DNA of 64,000 bases from Corythoichthys intestinalis (GCF_030265065.1 NC_080413.1:22605501-22669500), one strand, 5' to 3'. Counted from the first letter of the stretch, positions 43,331 to 56,563 are shown. Notes: generated from the sequence alone by a model not told the origin. Made by a program: numbers and translations.

Positions 43331-46300
43331 ATGTCTGATGTCAACAAGACTCTACAGAAATGGCAAGCCAGTTTCAGAAAAGGCACAGACTTTGACTCGT
43401 GGGGACAATTAGTGGAGGCTATAGACGAATACCAAATGTAAGTGGATGCCCTGCCTCTCTCATGCACGCACACGCACATTTGCATGCAGCCCTCCATCGG
43501 TGAGAGTCAACCGGGAGCTCCCACAAGTTGACCCCCGAGCTGTAATGCACACCTCGGGAGTGTTTGAAATCAATCCTACCCACACATGACCCGATGTAGC
43601 ATTTGTTGTTTTCGTGTGTGTTGTACTCTCCACCATCGGGGTGTGTGTGTGCGTGTAAATGTGCGTGCGTGTTGCTCTGTGCAGAAATTCACCAACAATA
43701 TTCCTCAGAGTATTGAGAAATATCAGCCACACCCTCTCATTGTTATGGGTGGGTTTCCTGTGGTTTGAGAGGAAATACTTGACAATAAAAAAGGTCCCAT
43801 CCCTCAGGAAAAGCAAAATGAGTCGTAGTTTTTGTTTCTCTCCTTCCAAATAATTGTAAAATTTCACGCATAAGTTTGAGATTGTGACGCATTTCTGTAT
43901 GAACACAAGGGGGTGTAATGTGCACCGCACTGTCAGTTATTTAATTTTTTAAATTGTCGTTTCATCTCCAGACTTGCAAGGCAACTGCAAAAAGAAGTGC
44001 AGTCATCAAACTCATCAGACTTCACAGAAGAGCAGAAGGTCGGCAAGTGCTTCATGTAAACAGAAAAGTCATGCCTTTATTACTGACTTGACATGCTTTT
44101 TTTTTAAACCCCCAATTTTAGAAAACTCTAGGGAAAATTGCAACATGCCTGGAGATGAGGAGTGTCAGTTTGCAGGTTTGTGGCAGAGCTGAGCTGTGTG
44201 ATAGAACATTCATTGCCTCTTGAATTTATTGTTGTTTGTGCAGTAATATGTATAAATCAATGGCTTAGGTTTGGTCTCAACATTGGTAGGAACGATATAA
44301 CAGCATAACCTGCATGTACAGTTTTTGCTCGGGACGGGACATTAATAAGACCTAACAAATTATTGAACGTTCAATTTAAACCTTGGTTTTCAAAAACTAC
44401 TAAACCTTCTGAAGTGCAAGTCCCTTTATTTAAAAATGGGGAGCCATCCAAGAATGGGTCCACTTCTGGAGGACACTGGAGCACCCACAACTAGACTCAA
44501 ACTAAAGTACTGTAAGATAAAAGTGATTTGAGAAAAAAAATGAATGAACAAAATCTGAGCTATTCAAGGACCGATCTACATCTGAGGCATACTAGACTAC
44601 CCCAAGACTCGAACTACTACTCTCATGAAATTGTGATGTGTGATTTCATTTCACAGATTTTGATTTTTTTTTATGTCAGTTCATGTTCATGTGCAAGTCC
44701 GTGTCCCCCTGAACTGGACCCATTCTTTGATAGCTCCCCGTTTTTTTTTTTTTTTTTTTTTTTTTTAAATATAAATATAATTTTAAAAAAATTTCACTCT
44801 GAAGCCACTGCGTTGCATTACCTTAACATAATGCAAACAATAATCCAAATGAGGGACGGCTAGCTTGACTTCATTGTTCCTTGTGGAGGTTGGCCTGACC
44901 GCAGTAGTTTTTCAGGTTAGCAAGTTCACACAGTTTAATGTTATTCTAACTATGATGCAGGTCAGACTTTCAGAAGCAAAGTTAGTGGTGTTTTGCCTCG
45001 TGTCCACAGCAGTCTTTTTACATCACTTACAGTGGCTGCTGCTGGCCGGAAAAAAAAAACAAAACCTTCTGATATCCCTTCTCTTCGAATGGGGCAGCAT
45101 GTTGTCGACAGTAATTGGTTGGGGCTTTGTGAGTGTGTGTCTGTGTGGCAGGGGTGGGGGTTGGGGGGTGGGGGTCCTGTAGTCATCAACCAATTCAATG
45201 TGAGTTGGAGGGGAAAAAAACATTGACAGGCACATTCAGCAAGCATCAAAAGGATAAATATAAGTGTGAATATAATGAAAATATTTCACCTAATATTGGT
45301 AGGGTCTATTCTATCCTTAGAACATATGGGAAGACAATCTAAATGGCCTATATAACTGAAGTCATTACATAATGCAAATAAGGTTCGTTAAAAGTTTGTT
45401 GGAACAATTTAAACATCCTGAGAGTTGGTAGTATTAAGTCCCTACTGTCCCAAACCTATGCCCTTGATATACAGTGTATCACAAAAGTGAGTACACCCCT
45501 CACATTTCTGCAGACATTTAAATATATCTTTTCATGGAACGACATAGACAAAATGACACTTTGACTCAATGACAAGTAGTCTGTGTGCAGCTTATATAAC
45601 AGAGTTAATATATTTTCCCCTAAAAAAACTTTGAAATATAGCCATTAATATCTAAACCCCTGGCAACAAAAGTTAGTACACCCCTTAGAAACTACATCCC
45701 TAAATGTCCAAATTGAGTACTGCTTGTCATTTGCCCTCCAAAATGTGACTCGTTAGTGTTACTAGGTCCAGGTGTGCATAGGGAGCAAGTGTGTTCAAAT
45801 TTGTAGTGCAGCTCTCACACGCTCTCATACTGGTCAGTAAAGGTTCCAACATGTGGAGCACAACATGTTAGTTAGTGCTCTGACCATACGCCACACTCTA
45901 CATCAAATTGCTGTGTATGGCTGTCACCCCAGAAGGAAGCCTCTTCTGAAGACGGTACACAAGAAAGCCCGCAAACAGTTTGCTGAAGACATATCAACAA
46001 AGCACATGGATTACTGGAACCATGTCCTATGGTCTGATGAGACGAAGATAAGTGTGTCATGCCTACAGTCAAGTATGGTAGTGGGAATGTCATGGTCTGG
46101 GGTAGCATGAGTGCTGCAGGTGTTGGAGAGTTACATTCCATGAAGGGAAACATGAACTCCAACATGTACTATTAAGTACTGCAGCAGAGCATGATCCCCT
46201 CCCTCCAGGAACTGGGTCGCAGGGCAGTGTTCCAGCATTACAATGACCCCAAACACACCTCCAAGATGACCACTGCTTTACTGAAGAGGCTTAGGGTAAA

Positions 46301-49300
46301 GGTGATGGACTGGCCAAGCATGTCTCCAGACTTTAACCCAATAAAACATCTTTTGGGGATCCTCAAGTGGAAGGTGGAGGTGCGCAAAATCTCAAATATC
46401 CGGCAGCTCCGCAACGTCGTCATGGAGGAGTGGAAGAGCATTCCAGTGGCAACCTGTGAAGCTCTGGTCAACTCCATGCCCTTGAGAGTAAAGGCAGTTC
46501 TGGATAATAGTGGTGGCCACACAAAGTATTGTCAGTTGACATGTTGTATGTTAATATTGACAACTTTCACTAAGGGGTGTACTCACTTTTGTTGCCAGGG
46601 GTTTGGATATTAATGGCTATATTTTGAGGTTTTTTTTAGGGAAAATAAATCAACTCTATAACATAAGCTGCACACAGACAACTTTTCATTGTGTCAAAGT
46701 GTCATTTTGTCAGTGTTGTCCCATGAAAAGATATACTTAAATATCTGCAGAAATGCGAGGGGTGTACTCACTTTTGTGATACACCGTAAATATGATGGCA
46801 CATGAGCATTTGAGGGTGCTTATAATTTTGTGCTGTTTTCAGTGCACACAGTCAACAGAGGAGTTCAAGTTGGAAGATTTAAAGAAACTGGAAAGCAGTG
46901 AGTCACTAAGTGGTATTACTTTGCTGTTTAGTCATGCTCTTCATTATTCAAACACATGTCCTTTGCGTCTGTAGTCATCAAGAACATATTGACGTACAAC
47001 CAAGAATTTCCCTTCGACGTCCAACCGGTGCCTTTAAGGTAATAAGCATCTTTCGGTATCTTTTATATAATTATAGCAATCTGTAACAAATCATGTAATG
47101 TTTTACAATATGTTACCTCTACTTACAAAATTAATTGGTTCTGGAAGTAGTTTCGTAACCTGAAAATTTTGTAAGTAGAGACACTTCTTCCACCTAAATG
47201 CCCTAATCCGTTCCCAGCCCCCCAAAATTCAGACATAAATCTTTTATAATGCATAAAAATGCCTCCAAACATGTAATAAATACATGTACATGTTACGATT
47301 AGATTATTGCACAATAAGCATAAAATCAAAGTTGTGAATAATGTAAAAAACAAGAAAAAAGAATGAAAGTTAATAGACTCATGTAAAGCTGTCTGAACAC
47401 CAGAGGCGAATAAGGAGGATGCCGGGATACACACATAATCATACAGTAGAAGCAATTGGGTGCCAGGAATGCTAGGCAATGGCAGAGCAGCTGTAAATAT
47501 GTTACGTTCAGTAACCCTTGGGAGCTGCGAGTTCTAGCCATACTGTATTTTTGTCTTTTGTATTCTGAAATGTCTTCTGTAAGAAGAGGCAATATTTTTT
47601 CCCATCGAGGGGTGTCTTAACCTGAAAATTCTGTATGTAGAAACGTTTGCAAGTGGAGGTAACACTGTACCTAACTAGGTTTGTAAAGCATAATTTATTA
47701 ATTCCTTTAACAATTAATGGTCTCATGTTTGAAAACCTTTTATTATAGTATTATGTGATTTTTTTTTTTGTGTACACTCACCAAGCACTTTATTGAATTT
47801 GGACACCAAACCTTTAACAGTTTGAGCAGTGTTTCTGAAATATCTGACACCTAGCACCACCCATAAAAAATAACTGGCTGTACAATTGCTAATACTAATG
47901 ATAAATATTAAAATTAAGGAGTGTAGTGACAGTAGGTCTAAATATTTTATTTTCAATCAAAATGCAACAGAATATTGTAATATTTTAAGACAAAAAAGGC
48001 ATAATTTTCCAGATTTACATCCAACTTTTATGTGAAAAACCTCAAAATCACACAAATATAAACTGAATATTCTGAGGGGAAAAAAACCTTATGCTTAGTG
48101 ATGCTTATAGAATAATGTTGAAAGACCTGAACATGAATGACAGGAAAAGATGATCCAAGATTAACAATACATTTAGTACAAATTTCTAACAAGAGAAATT
48201 AAAAAAAAAAAAGAGATCATTTGTCATGCATGGAAGTTAAGTAAAAAAAATAAAAATTAAAAAAAGTAATTTTTTTAGGACTTAAGTCAATGTGTTATAA
48301 GTATTTAGCCACATAAAAGTAACAAAATACAAGTAAAAATGACTTGGTTGCTATGAATGACTTTTTTTCCTACATCTTCATCAGAAAGATCCTCGCTCCT
48401 GGTGAAGAGGAGAATCTGGAGCTAGAAGAAGATGCTGTTGCAGTCGCCGGTTCCACAGAAGCTTTCCCCCCGAGAGCTCCGGGTACTTTTAAACCAAAAC
48501 AAACACGGCAAATCCTTTGCCTTCCCGGTTGAGTTGCAATGTCCCATTTGATGTGGCCGTTTGTGTTTTCTGTCCTGTCTTGTTGGCGCTGTGCATGGCT
48601 TCGCCACTCATTCTTGCCTGCCTGCTTTATTCACAGCCTCACAAGGTAGGACCTTATCAACAAAGTCTCTTCCTACCGTAGTTGTGTGCATGGCAATTCT
48701 TTTATTGAATATAACTTCACTGGAAATACATACATAAAAAGATGTTGAACGAAGTTTTGACAATCTCCTGAGATCAACACATTTCTTAGTGCACAATGGG
48801 AAAACCAAATTTATCTTGGTTAAACACATTTTTTTGTTATCGTTCATTATCCTCCGCAGGTACCTTGTTGCCACGATTACCCTCCGAGCCAGGAATGACG
48901 CTGCTTACGATAAGAATAGAAAAAATTGGTCTCAAAGATGCAGGGCAATGTATCGACCCATACATGACTATTAGTGTCAAAGGTACTGAGCTACAATAAT
49001 ATCAACATGGCTGCTGATGTAATTGTCCTGGGCATGAAAAAATCTAGACCATAATGTTTCTTTGCGTTCAGATTTAAATGGGGTAGATTTGAACCCTGTG
49101 CAAGACACCCCCGTGGCCACCAAGAAGGAAGACATCTACATCCACTTTAGTATGGACATCGAGATCCAAAGGCATCTAGAAAAACTACCTAAAGGTAACA
49201 GTGCGAGCAAAATGTCCAAAACTTTCAAATGACGGTTAGTGCTGCAAGAATTAATCGATTGACTCGAGTAATTCGATTAGAAAAAAGCTTCTGATCAAAT

Positions 49301-52300
49301 TTTGTGGCTTCGAGGATTCGTTTAATTAGAATGGTGTTGTAATGCTTTGTTTGGGAAATCTTTGAATTTAGTTTTATTCATTTGGGTGCATATACTGTTC
49401 TCTAGTGGCAACAGTAAATATGAAATAACTTGCCTAACATGGCTGGATCAAGCTGCTCCCTGTTAAGACCAATATAAGGTTGCAAGTTTTTGTTTGCGCT
49501 AATATGATTGTTTATACATTTGTATTTTAGTTTAGAGGCATATTTAGCATTTTTTGTGGGAATATGTTTGAACGATTTGTTAAGAGCGTTGTAAAAAAAA
49601 AAAAAAGTTAGCATTTTATAGCTTTAAAGCAACACTAGGTAGCTTTTCAACCTTTATAAAATATTTTCATAACATTTGTGATTATATGTCGACTGACAAC
49701 TAGTTGAATGACACCTCTTTTCTAATTAACTTTGAGGAGGGTGCCAGGTACCCTGCCACTAACAAAAAAAATACAAATGTGCTGACTGCTTTACGGCATA
49801 CGTCACCGTCCCCTTTCCCCATTCATTATAAAGACTGAAGTCGATGCGAACACTTGCGCGCAAATTTTGCAAAGATGGCAGAGCAACAAAAAGAGACAAA
49901 AAGGTTCGTCTGAAGAGGGAAAAAAAGCCCGGCTTTCACTCGCTGGCGTGACGCCAACCCCCGCCCCGTCAACCGAACTTGCCAGCGCTGACATGTTCGA
50001 GTGGGGTGGGGCAGCCACCCTAAGCCACATGGTTGCTAACCGTCATATGCTATTGTTTAGCCCCATCTGGATTCATTACCGTATTACTATTCATTCTTTA
50101 CACAGCCGCTGGAAACAGAAATATTGTTTAATCCATCTGCAGGTGACCAGGAAATTGATTTTTGATTGATTGATTGATTGATTTTACGACTGTGCGGGTG
50201 TGCGCTGCTCCTCATAGGAAACACTTGTCTTCCTTGAGGCAAAACACTACCGCTTTTGTCCACCGGCGTCGCTAAAATCGACCAAAACTAAAAAATTACC
50301 AAGTGTTTCTTTAAAGTGCATGTGACACGAAAAAGCATGTTTATTTCATAATACACGCGGTATTTTATGCTCCTGAATGATATGGACCGCTTGGATGTGT
50401 GTGGAAGCGATCTCTATATTTATTTAGTTTTTTGAATCCCGCGCCATGAAAATGACAGACTTCCGGCTTCGGTCTTGCATTGAGGAGGAGGGCGCTGTGA
50501 CGTGTACGGTAGAAGGCGTCCTCTTCACCATACAGCGTACTGTTGTGTATGAGGACGAAGGATTCAGCTGATTTTGCGGATTAATACGTTTATTTTTCGC
50601 ATCACGCCAGCCAAACGGCTGCAGAAAAATCATTCTGTATGAGGGAGAGGCGTATGCGCCTTTTTGGAGTTTCAAAAGGTTCCCATTCACCGTGGATATT
50701 GGCCAAAACAAGCCCGACTACAGTGGGAGAATTGGACTTGCGAGGAAATGAGTAAACATCTTGTTTAGTATTATGTCAAATATTAATACAGCTATTACAA
50801 AGTAAACACTACAAACTTTCTTTAAATAAAGGACTACTTACATTTGATTATTGATAGGCATGTAAAAAGCTCTCCTCATGCACATTAGTAGCATGTTAGC
50901 TCCACAACAACTGCAGCCGCCCTTCTCCGGGGAACGAACTGTAAATTGCTCTCCGCTGGGCGGTTTGCCGATCCGCGAAGACAATCGATAACCCAGTCGT
51001 CATGTCAAAAGTTCCGGGCTAGTTATGTGTGATTTTCTGCTTCGAAGACTTTGAAACATAACTCGGTTCGGGTTAGCATGTCGACTAGCTGTCACGCCTT
51101 TTGGTTTGTTTACATTCTCCGAAGCCGGGGAAGGGAAATGACATATGTCCGATTTAGGTGTCATAAAATATCGTTCGGGAGGTGCGACAGTAAAGGTGAA
51201 GTCGACAGTTTTGACCATTATGGAGTAATTTTGCCATGTCGTCCTGAATAACTGCATTTTTATGATTTCATATTCCATTTAGCACAAGACTGTTATTTGT
51301 CATGACCATGCCATTTATTTAGCAATTGGGGAAAATACATGGATAAAAAAGAATATCCTGTAAAAATATTGACGTAAAGAGACAGAAACAATGACATTTT
51401 GCAGCTCTCTTCATCGCGTTTCCTCGTTGTGAATAGTTCCCCCTCGACGGGCTGACTGTTCCTTCTCAAGTCATTTATATAGCTATTGGGGAAAAATACT
51501 TGGATAAAAAGAATATCCTGTAAAAATATTGGAGTAGAGAGACTAAAAAAATGACATTTTGCGGCTCTATTCGTCACGTTTTCCTCGTTCTGAATAATTC
51601 CACCTCAATGGGCTGAATAGTAAAACCGATGAGCCCAGTCTACCGCTGACGTCATCCACCTGTTGGGGACGATAAAGCCCTATAATGGTAGGCGTGGCTA
51701 ACCGGCAGATTAAAAGACTAATTTCTCGTCATCTGCGTTTTGCTAAATTGTTGTATATAGTCGAATCGTCTCAAAATATGATTCTAATTCACATAATAAT
51801 GCTATTTAAGATTTTTTTTCCTGTCGTATGCTCTTTAAGCTAGCGGACTTTTGCCTTGCAAGTTGGCCGATTGCTCTTTTGTTGATCCTCATATATTAAT
51901 TTTTAAAATCCCGTTTGAGGCTAAACTCGGGTATTTTAATTCCTTTTAAATGCAATTATTGCTCTTGTGAAATGAAAGCGCAATTCTGCATAGTTTGAAT
52001 GCTGTTAATGCTGTTTTGAATGTTCAATCTCAGCAAGCCTTTGTTTTACATCTCCTAAAATTTATTCTGCATTAAATGTTACTAATACGATTACTCGATT
52101 ATTCAAAATAACTAGTTGATACATTAATTGATTTGTTAAATAATCGATAGCTACACCCCTAATTATCATTACAAGTTAACAAAGGTGACTCTAATATAAT
52201 TGTGAATTATGTTTTTGTGATTCTCAATATCTCCCAGTTAATGCAGTAATTAGAAGGACTGAACTATTTATCATTTTGGCCGTGAACAGCACATACCAAA

Positions 52301-55300
52301 AAAATATATATACTGTATTTTATCATTAATCGTTCAAACCTGTTAGCTATGGAGCAGACGTGCTAACAATAGTGTATATAGTAATATAGTGCCTATGTCT
52401 CGGTAGAAGAGTTCAAGGATTATGATAATGAATGAAATAAGAAACCACAGTTGAGTTCTTAAAAAAATACGGTACATTGACTATAGTTGAAAACAATTTT
52501 TGCATTCCATGATGCAAAGTATTTTTCCATTTCCATTTTGACTAAAATTGCAACTTTGTTGTTTGTTAGTTCTCAACCACAATGATACTTATTGCCTCAG
52601 TGTTTTCCTTGACTGGGGGAGGTAATAATATGCTGGAGCCTGGCATGCAAATATGCCGGATGAAGTGTTGACATATCTGAACTTGTCATTTGCAGGGGCA
52701 GCTATTTTCTTTGAATTCAAGCACTACAAACCCAAGAAGCGGTTTACCAGCACAAAATGTTTTGCCTTCTTGGAAATGGACGAAATCAAGCCTGGACCCA
52801 TTGTGATTGAGCTGTAAGTCACTACTTGACATGATTCCATTGCTGGTAAAATCACAATCATACAGTGGTATGAAAAATATCTGAACCTTTTGCAATTTCT
52901 CACATTTCTGCATAAAATCACCATCAAATGTGATATGATCTTTGTCAAAATCACACAGATGAAAATACAGTGTCTGTTTTAACTAAAACCACCCAAACAT
53001 TTATAGGTTTTCATATTTTAATGAGAATGGCATGCAAACAATGACAGAAGGGGGACAAATAAGTAAGTAATCCTCTGTCTAAGGCAGTGCTTCTCAATTA
53101 TTTTCTGTTACGCCCCCCCAAGGAAGACGTAAATGTTTCGCGCCCCCCCCAACTCTCTGCCGCCACTGTAAATAGTATCATTCGTCTATATTACTATTAT
53201 AAGTACGCCTCAGCCTAACATTGTGTCCTTTTTTTTTCTATTAAAGAAAAAAAGTAACATAGATCAACTTATAATAAAGTATAACTTTTTTAACATTGTG
53301 TTGCTTGTAACAGAAAAGACAATGCGCATCAATTTGCCTGAAGTTAAAAAAAAAAAAAGTCACATCCAAACTGTAAAAATACACTCAAGGTACATTTTTG
53401 ACCATTTGATACTGAAAAATAAAATGTAATAAAATCAGTAAATAATAACAAATTCAAATTGATTAGAAACATTTACTCTTCAGGACAACATGCCAAAAAA
53501 TTTGACCGAAAAAAAAACAAAACTGAATAGAAGGGGGGAAAAAGGTCTCTGGACAGAAGGGAAGTTTTTATTTTCGCTGATTCACCACAGTGCTCACTGG
53601 TTTACTGATATAACACTGACAAAGCGGGACGATTGTGACAATTGGCAATATTCGGCACATTTTCGCTGAAAAACGTGGCGTCTTAACTGATTTGGCTTCT
53701 CCGCTATAATCATTTTTAGACTCAGTAAACAGTGGTCTTTCCTCATTTCCCACTATATTAAAAGTCAAAGGCAAACGGCCCGAAAAAAGCGCATTCTCGG
53801 CGGCCGAGGGAGAACCGTAGGTGAGGGCGGTGGTCGTGACGATCCCAGGCCGAAAACAGCACTTCTCGGCCGGACACGTGAGAAAGACAGTGGGTCGCTG
53901 CGTGAGTCCAGCTCTGCATGAGTCTCTTCCGTGTGCTCTTGCTTACTTCAAAAATACTGCACGCACTTTGAAAATGAGAGCGCCACTGCCACCCACGGAG
54001 TGGATGTGCAAGTACACTTTATTCTAGTACGGCAAAAAAAAAAAAAAAAAGCATGTTCCCCGAGGTCACTCGCGCCCCCCCTGGCATCGCTCTGCGCCCC
54101 CCTGGGGGGGCGCGCCCCACCATTTGAGAAGTACTGGTCTAAGGAGACTAAAAGAGCAATTGAAACCAATTTTTACCAAACATTTTAAGTCAGGTGTGTG
54201 CCCAATCACCGATGAGTGGTTTTAAGCTGCCCTGCCCACTATAAAACACACACCTGTCTAATGTGGATCATGGCTCGGTCAAAAGAGCTGTCTGAAGACC
54301 TGCGATCAAGGATTTTTGATTTGTATAAAGCTGGGAAAGAATACAAAACCATCTCCAAAGGTTGGGATGTTCATCAATCCTCTGACAGAGTAGTTGTCTA
54401 CAAATGGAGAAAGTTTGGCACTGTTGCTTCTCTCCCAAGGAGTGGCGGTCCACCAAAGATGACGCCAAGAGTTCAGCGCAGGATACTCAGAGAGGTAAAA
54501 AAAGAACCCTAGAGTGTCTGCTAAAGACTTCCAGAAATCACAGGCAAAGTCAAATATCTCTGTGCACACATCAACTATATATAAAACTATGGCCAAGAAG
54601 GGTGTTCATGGCAGGACTCCACAGAGGAAGCCACTGCTATCTAAAAAAACATTGCTGCCCGTTTAATGTTCGCAAAAAGGCACTTGGACACTCCACAGAC
54701 GTTTTGGCGAAATATTTTGTGGACTGATGAAACCAAAGTTGAATTGTTTGGGAGTAACATAAAAACGTGATGTGTGGAGGAAAAATGGAACAGCTCACCA
54801 ACATCAATACCTCATCCCCACCGTAAAGCATGGTGGAGGGAGCATCATGATTTGGGGCTGTTTTGCTGCCTTAGGGCCTGGACAACTTGCAATCATTAAT
54901 AGAAGAATGAATTCAAAAGTTTCTCAGGATGTTTTGCAGGTAAACCTGAGGCTGTCTGTCAGACAGTTGAAGCTAAAAATAGGATGGATGCTGCAACAAG
55001 ACAATGATCCAAAACACAAAATTAAATAAACATCAGAATGGTTTCAGAAGAACAAAATACACATTCAGGAGTGGCCAAGTCAAAGTCCAGACTTGAACCC
55101 CGTTGCGATGCTGTAGCATGATCTAAGACTGATCTGCAGCTACGGGAAGCGTCTGGTTGAAGTTATTACTGCCAAAGGGGGGAGGGCACAAAATATTAAA
55201 TGTGATGGTTCACTTATTTTTTCCGCCATCTGTCATTGTTTGCATACTATCCTCATTAAAATATGAAAACCTATAAATGTTTGGGTGGTTTTAGTTAAAG

Positions 55301-56556
55301 CAGACACTGTTTTTACATCTGTGTGATTTTAACAACGATCAGATCACATTTGATGGTGATGTTATACAGAAATGTGAGAAATTCCAAAAGGATCAGATAC
55401 TTTTTCATACCACAGTACAATAACTATTTGGCCCAACTAAGGTAGTGAGGTGTAATTGGTTTAACTCATTTTATTAGCACGTTAGTCCTCATACGTATGG
55501 TATGTACTTTTTTGTAATATTACAACTAGGGCTGTCAAACGATTAAAATTTTTAATCGAGTTAATTACAGCTTAAAAATTAATTAATCGAAATTAATCGC
55601 AATTCAAACCATCTATAAAATATGCCATATTTTTCTGTAAATTATATATATATTCTGTAAAATAATTTGTTGGAATGGAAAGATAAGACACAAGATGGAT
55701 ATATACATTCAACATACGGTACATAAGGACTGTAGTGGGCATTTCACTCTACTGTCATTTAAATCTGTCTATGCTGTCCTCACTCCGAAGCGTCTACTTT
55801 TTCCAAAGGCTGTCCTCACTCCGAAGCGTCTACTTTTTCCAAAGCTAGACAGCTAGTGAACGACGCCTTAATAATCAGACTTCTTCCTTTTTCATCTGAT
55901 TTATTAATAAAATGGCCTTAAACCACTGTCCTCTTTAGACCGTAGTGAAACTACAAAAAAAAGTACACAAGCATCGCATTAGCAACAACGTTAGCTTAGC
56001 ACGCTCTACAGGTTGACTAAACATAAACAAAAAGCGTCTCATACAAAAAATATAACATTTCGCTTCCTAACATAATATGTACATTCTTTACAACAACCAT
56101 ACTTACGGACAAATCTTGTCCAAGGATCATATAAGCACAAAATTACAACGTAGGCGTGACCCCGAGACATGGTGCAGCCATATTGAACTGGCAAGAAAGC
56201 AATAAACCATGTCGCAAAGCGACCACAAGAGTTGGCTGTTTGACAGCACAAAAAACCTTGCTGTAAAACTTACCAAAAGGCAGAATACTGTCTGAGCGGG
56301 ACATGTGCGTTAATTGCGTCAAATATTTTAACGTGATTAATTAAAAAAAATAATTACCGCGCGTTAACGCGATAATTTTGACAGCCCTAATTACAACACA
56401 ATAATTTTGTCACAAATATTTTTGCATGGATGAACACCATAAATTTTAATTTTCAGGTACAAAAAGCCCACTGACTACAAGAGGAAGAAACTTCAGCTCC
56501 TCACAAAGAAACCACTTTATCTTCATCTTCATCAAACCTTGCACAAGGACAGCTAA
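43331..56556 (+). CDS. aida: Aida (axin interactor, dorsalization associated), ten coding exons
   Basis: Exons: 43331-43437, 43972-44038, 44122-44175, 46843-46897, 46975-47038, 48385-48482, 48860-48982, 49072-49194, 52696-52813 and 56457-56556. All have AG/GT borders and compatible phases. The product is 302 aa, against 306 in human AIDA. The N-terminal helical domain starts MSDVNKTLQKWQASFRKGTD. An acidic linker (EEENLELEEDAVAV) follows, then the C-terminal C2-type domain (MTLLTIRIEKIGLKDAGQC, AAIFFEFKHYKPKKRF, ending LHLHQTLHKDS). AIDA binds Axin, blocks Axin-driven JNK activation and limits dorsalization; a membrane-binding role for the C2 domain is known. Introns 3, 5, 8 and 9 carry large transposon nests, yet all exons look intact. 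Confidence 0.96.
44258..45466 (-). mobile_element. Family R repeat, copy 2, in aida intron 3
   Basis: Inverted copy of 17099-19112 without the hAT. Ends caatggcttaggtttgg and (reverse complement) caagggcataggtttgg. The left flank GTATAAAT (44250-44257) matches the right flank ATATAAAT at 7 of 8 bases once the Tc1 inserted at 45472-46786 is set aside. Confidence 0.8.
45472..46786 (+). mobile_element. Tc1-like transposon in aida intron 3, inactive
   Basis: TA-flanked, ends cagtgtatcacaaaagtgag and (reverse complement) cggtgtatcacaaaagtgag. On +, 45853-46110 (CHPRRKPLLK, NHVLWSDETKIS) and 46191-46613 (FQHYNDPKHTSK, SPDFNPIKHLLG, ending GGHTKY) carry parts of the transposase. The N-terminal domain is mostly deleted, and the third catalytic motif reads NPIKH, so the catalytic Glu is replaced by Lys. 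It has the same orientation as aida. Confidence 0.9.
47106..47667. mobile_element. Pogo-like MITE in aida intron 5
   Basis: TA-flanked inverted ends: left caatatgttacctctact, right (reverse complement) cagtgttacctccacttg. Subterminal text such as aacctgaaaattttgtaagt and aacctgaaaattctgtatgt recurs. No protein is encoded. Confidence 0.7.
47772..47870. mobile_element. Terminal remnant of a Tc1 element
   Basis: The motif tacactcaccaagcacttta resembles the end of the Tc1 copy at 3834-5039 (tacactcaccggccacttta). Only one end remains. Confidence 0.5.
49628..50310. mobile_element. TTAA-flanked (piggyBac-like) element 1
   Basis: Between TTAA at 49624-49627 and 50311-50314. Ends agcaacactaggtagctttt and (reverse complement) agaaacacttggtaattttt. 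It has no transposase. A short TGAT tandem run lies at 50164-50183. Confidence 0.7.
50315..51834. mobile_element. TTAA-flanked (piggyBac-like) element 2
   Basis: Between TTAA at 50311-50314, shared with element 1, and 51835-51838. Ends agtgcatgtgacacgaaaaa and (reverse complement) agagcatacgacaggaaaaa. Several frames of 60-95 codons occur but none matches a transposase I know. Confidence 0.7.
51295..51612. repeat. Tandem duplication inside TTAA element 2
   Basis: A unit of about 165 bp with aagaatatcctgtaaaaata and aatgacattttgc motifs occurs twice, first near 51300-51470 and again near 51470-51612. The frame at 51293-51577 on - repeats the same peptide (KCHFFSLS, KMSLFLSL) for that reason. 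Confidence 0.8.
52863..55415 (+). mobile_element. Tc1-like transposon in aida intron 9, split by a hAT
   Basis: TA-flanked, ends cagtggtatgaaaaatatct and (reverse complement) ctgtggtatgaaaaagtatc. On +, 54268-54512 gives the N-terminal domain (LSEDLRSRIFDLYKAGKEYK, GGPPKMTPRVQRRI) and 54772-55029 a DDE part (GGGSIMIWGCFAALGPGQL, LQQDNDPKHKIK). Several shifts and stops disable it. A second copy of the family lies inverted at 57755-59304. Confidence 0.88.
53085..54136. mobile_element. hAT-type element with exact 8-bp target duplication
   Basis: Ends cagtgcttctcaa and (reverse complement) cagtacttctcaa. It is flanked by GTCTAAGG at 53077-53084 and 54137-54144. Subterminal C-rich runs (gcgccccccc) occur near both ends. 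It inserted into the left arm of the Tc1 element at 52863-55415. No transposase frame is seen. Confidence 0.88.
55529..56387. mobile_element. TA-flanked MITE with GGGCTGTCAAACGATTAAA ends, copy 2
   Basis: Same ends and orientation as 20441-21070, TA on each side. It is longer by about 230 bp and contains a short tandem repeat near 55767-55845 (gctgtcctcactccgaagcg twice). It ends 70 bp before the last aida exon. Confidence 0.82.
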
Positions 56557-56563
56557 AAAGCCC

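Larger units (their letters stand above)
49237..52161. mobile_element. hAT-like outer element in aida intron 8
   Basis: Ends tagtgctgcaagaattaatc and (reverse complement) taggggtgtagctatcgatt, with many 'attcgatt' motifs, as in common fish hAT-type MITEs. It encloses two TTAA-flanked elements. The 8-bp flanks do not match, so the outer borders are less sure. Confidence 0.6.

Noticed and set aside
43438-44039. The donor AAG-gtcggc after aida exon 2 looked non-canonical
   Set aside because: It is a GT donor and the codon phase and protein alignment require this border.
51000-51278. Minus-strand frame of 92 codons
   Set aside because: Lies in a TTAA-flanked repeat, has no domain I know, and its neighbours are explained by a tandem duplication.
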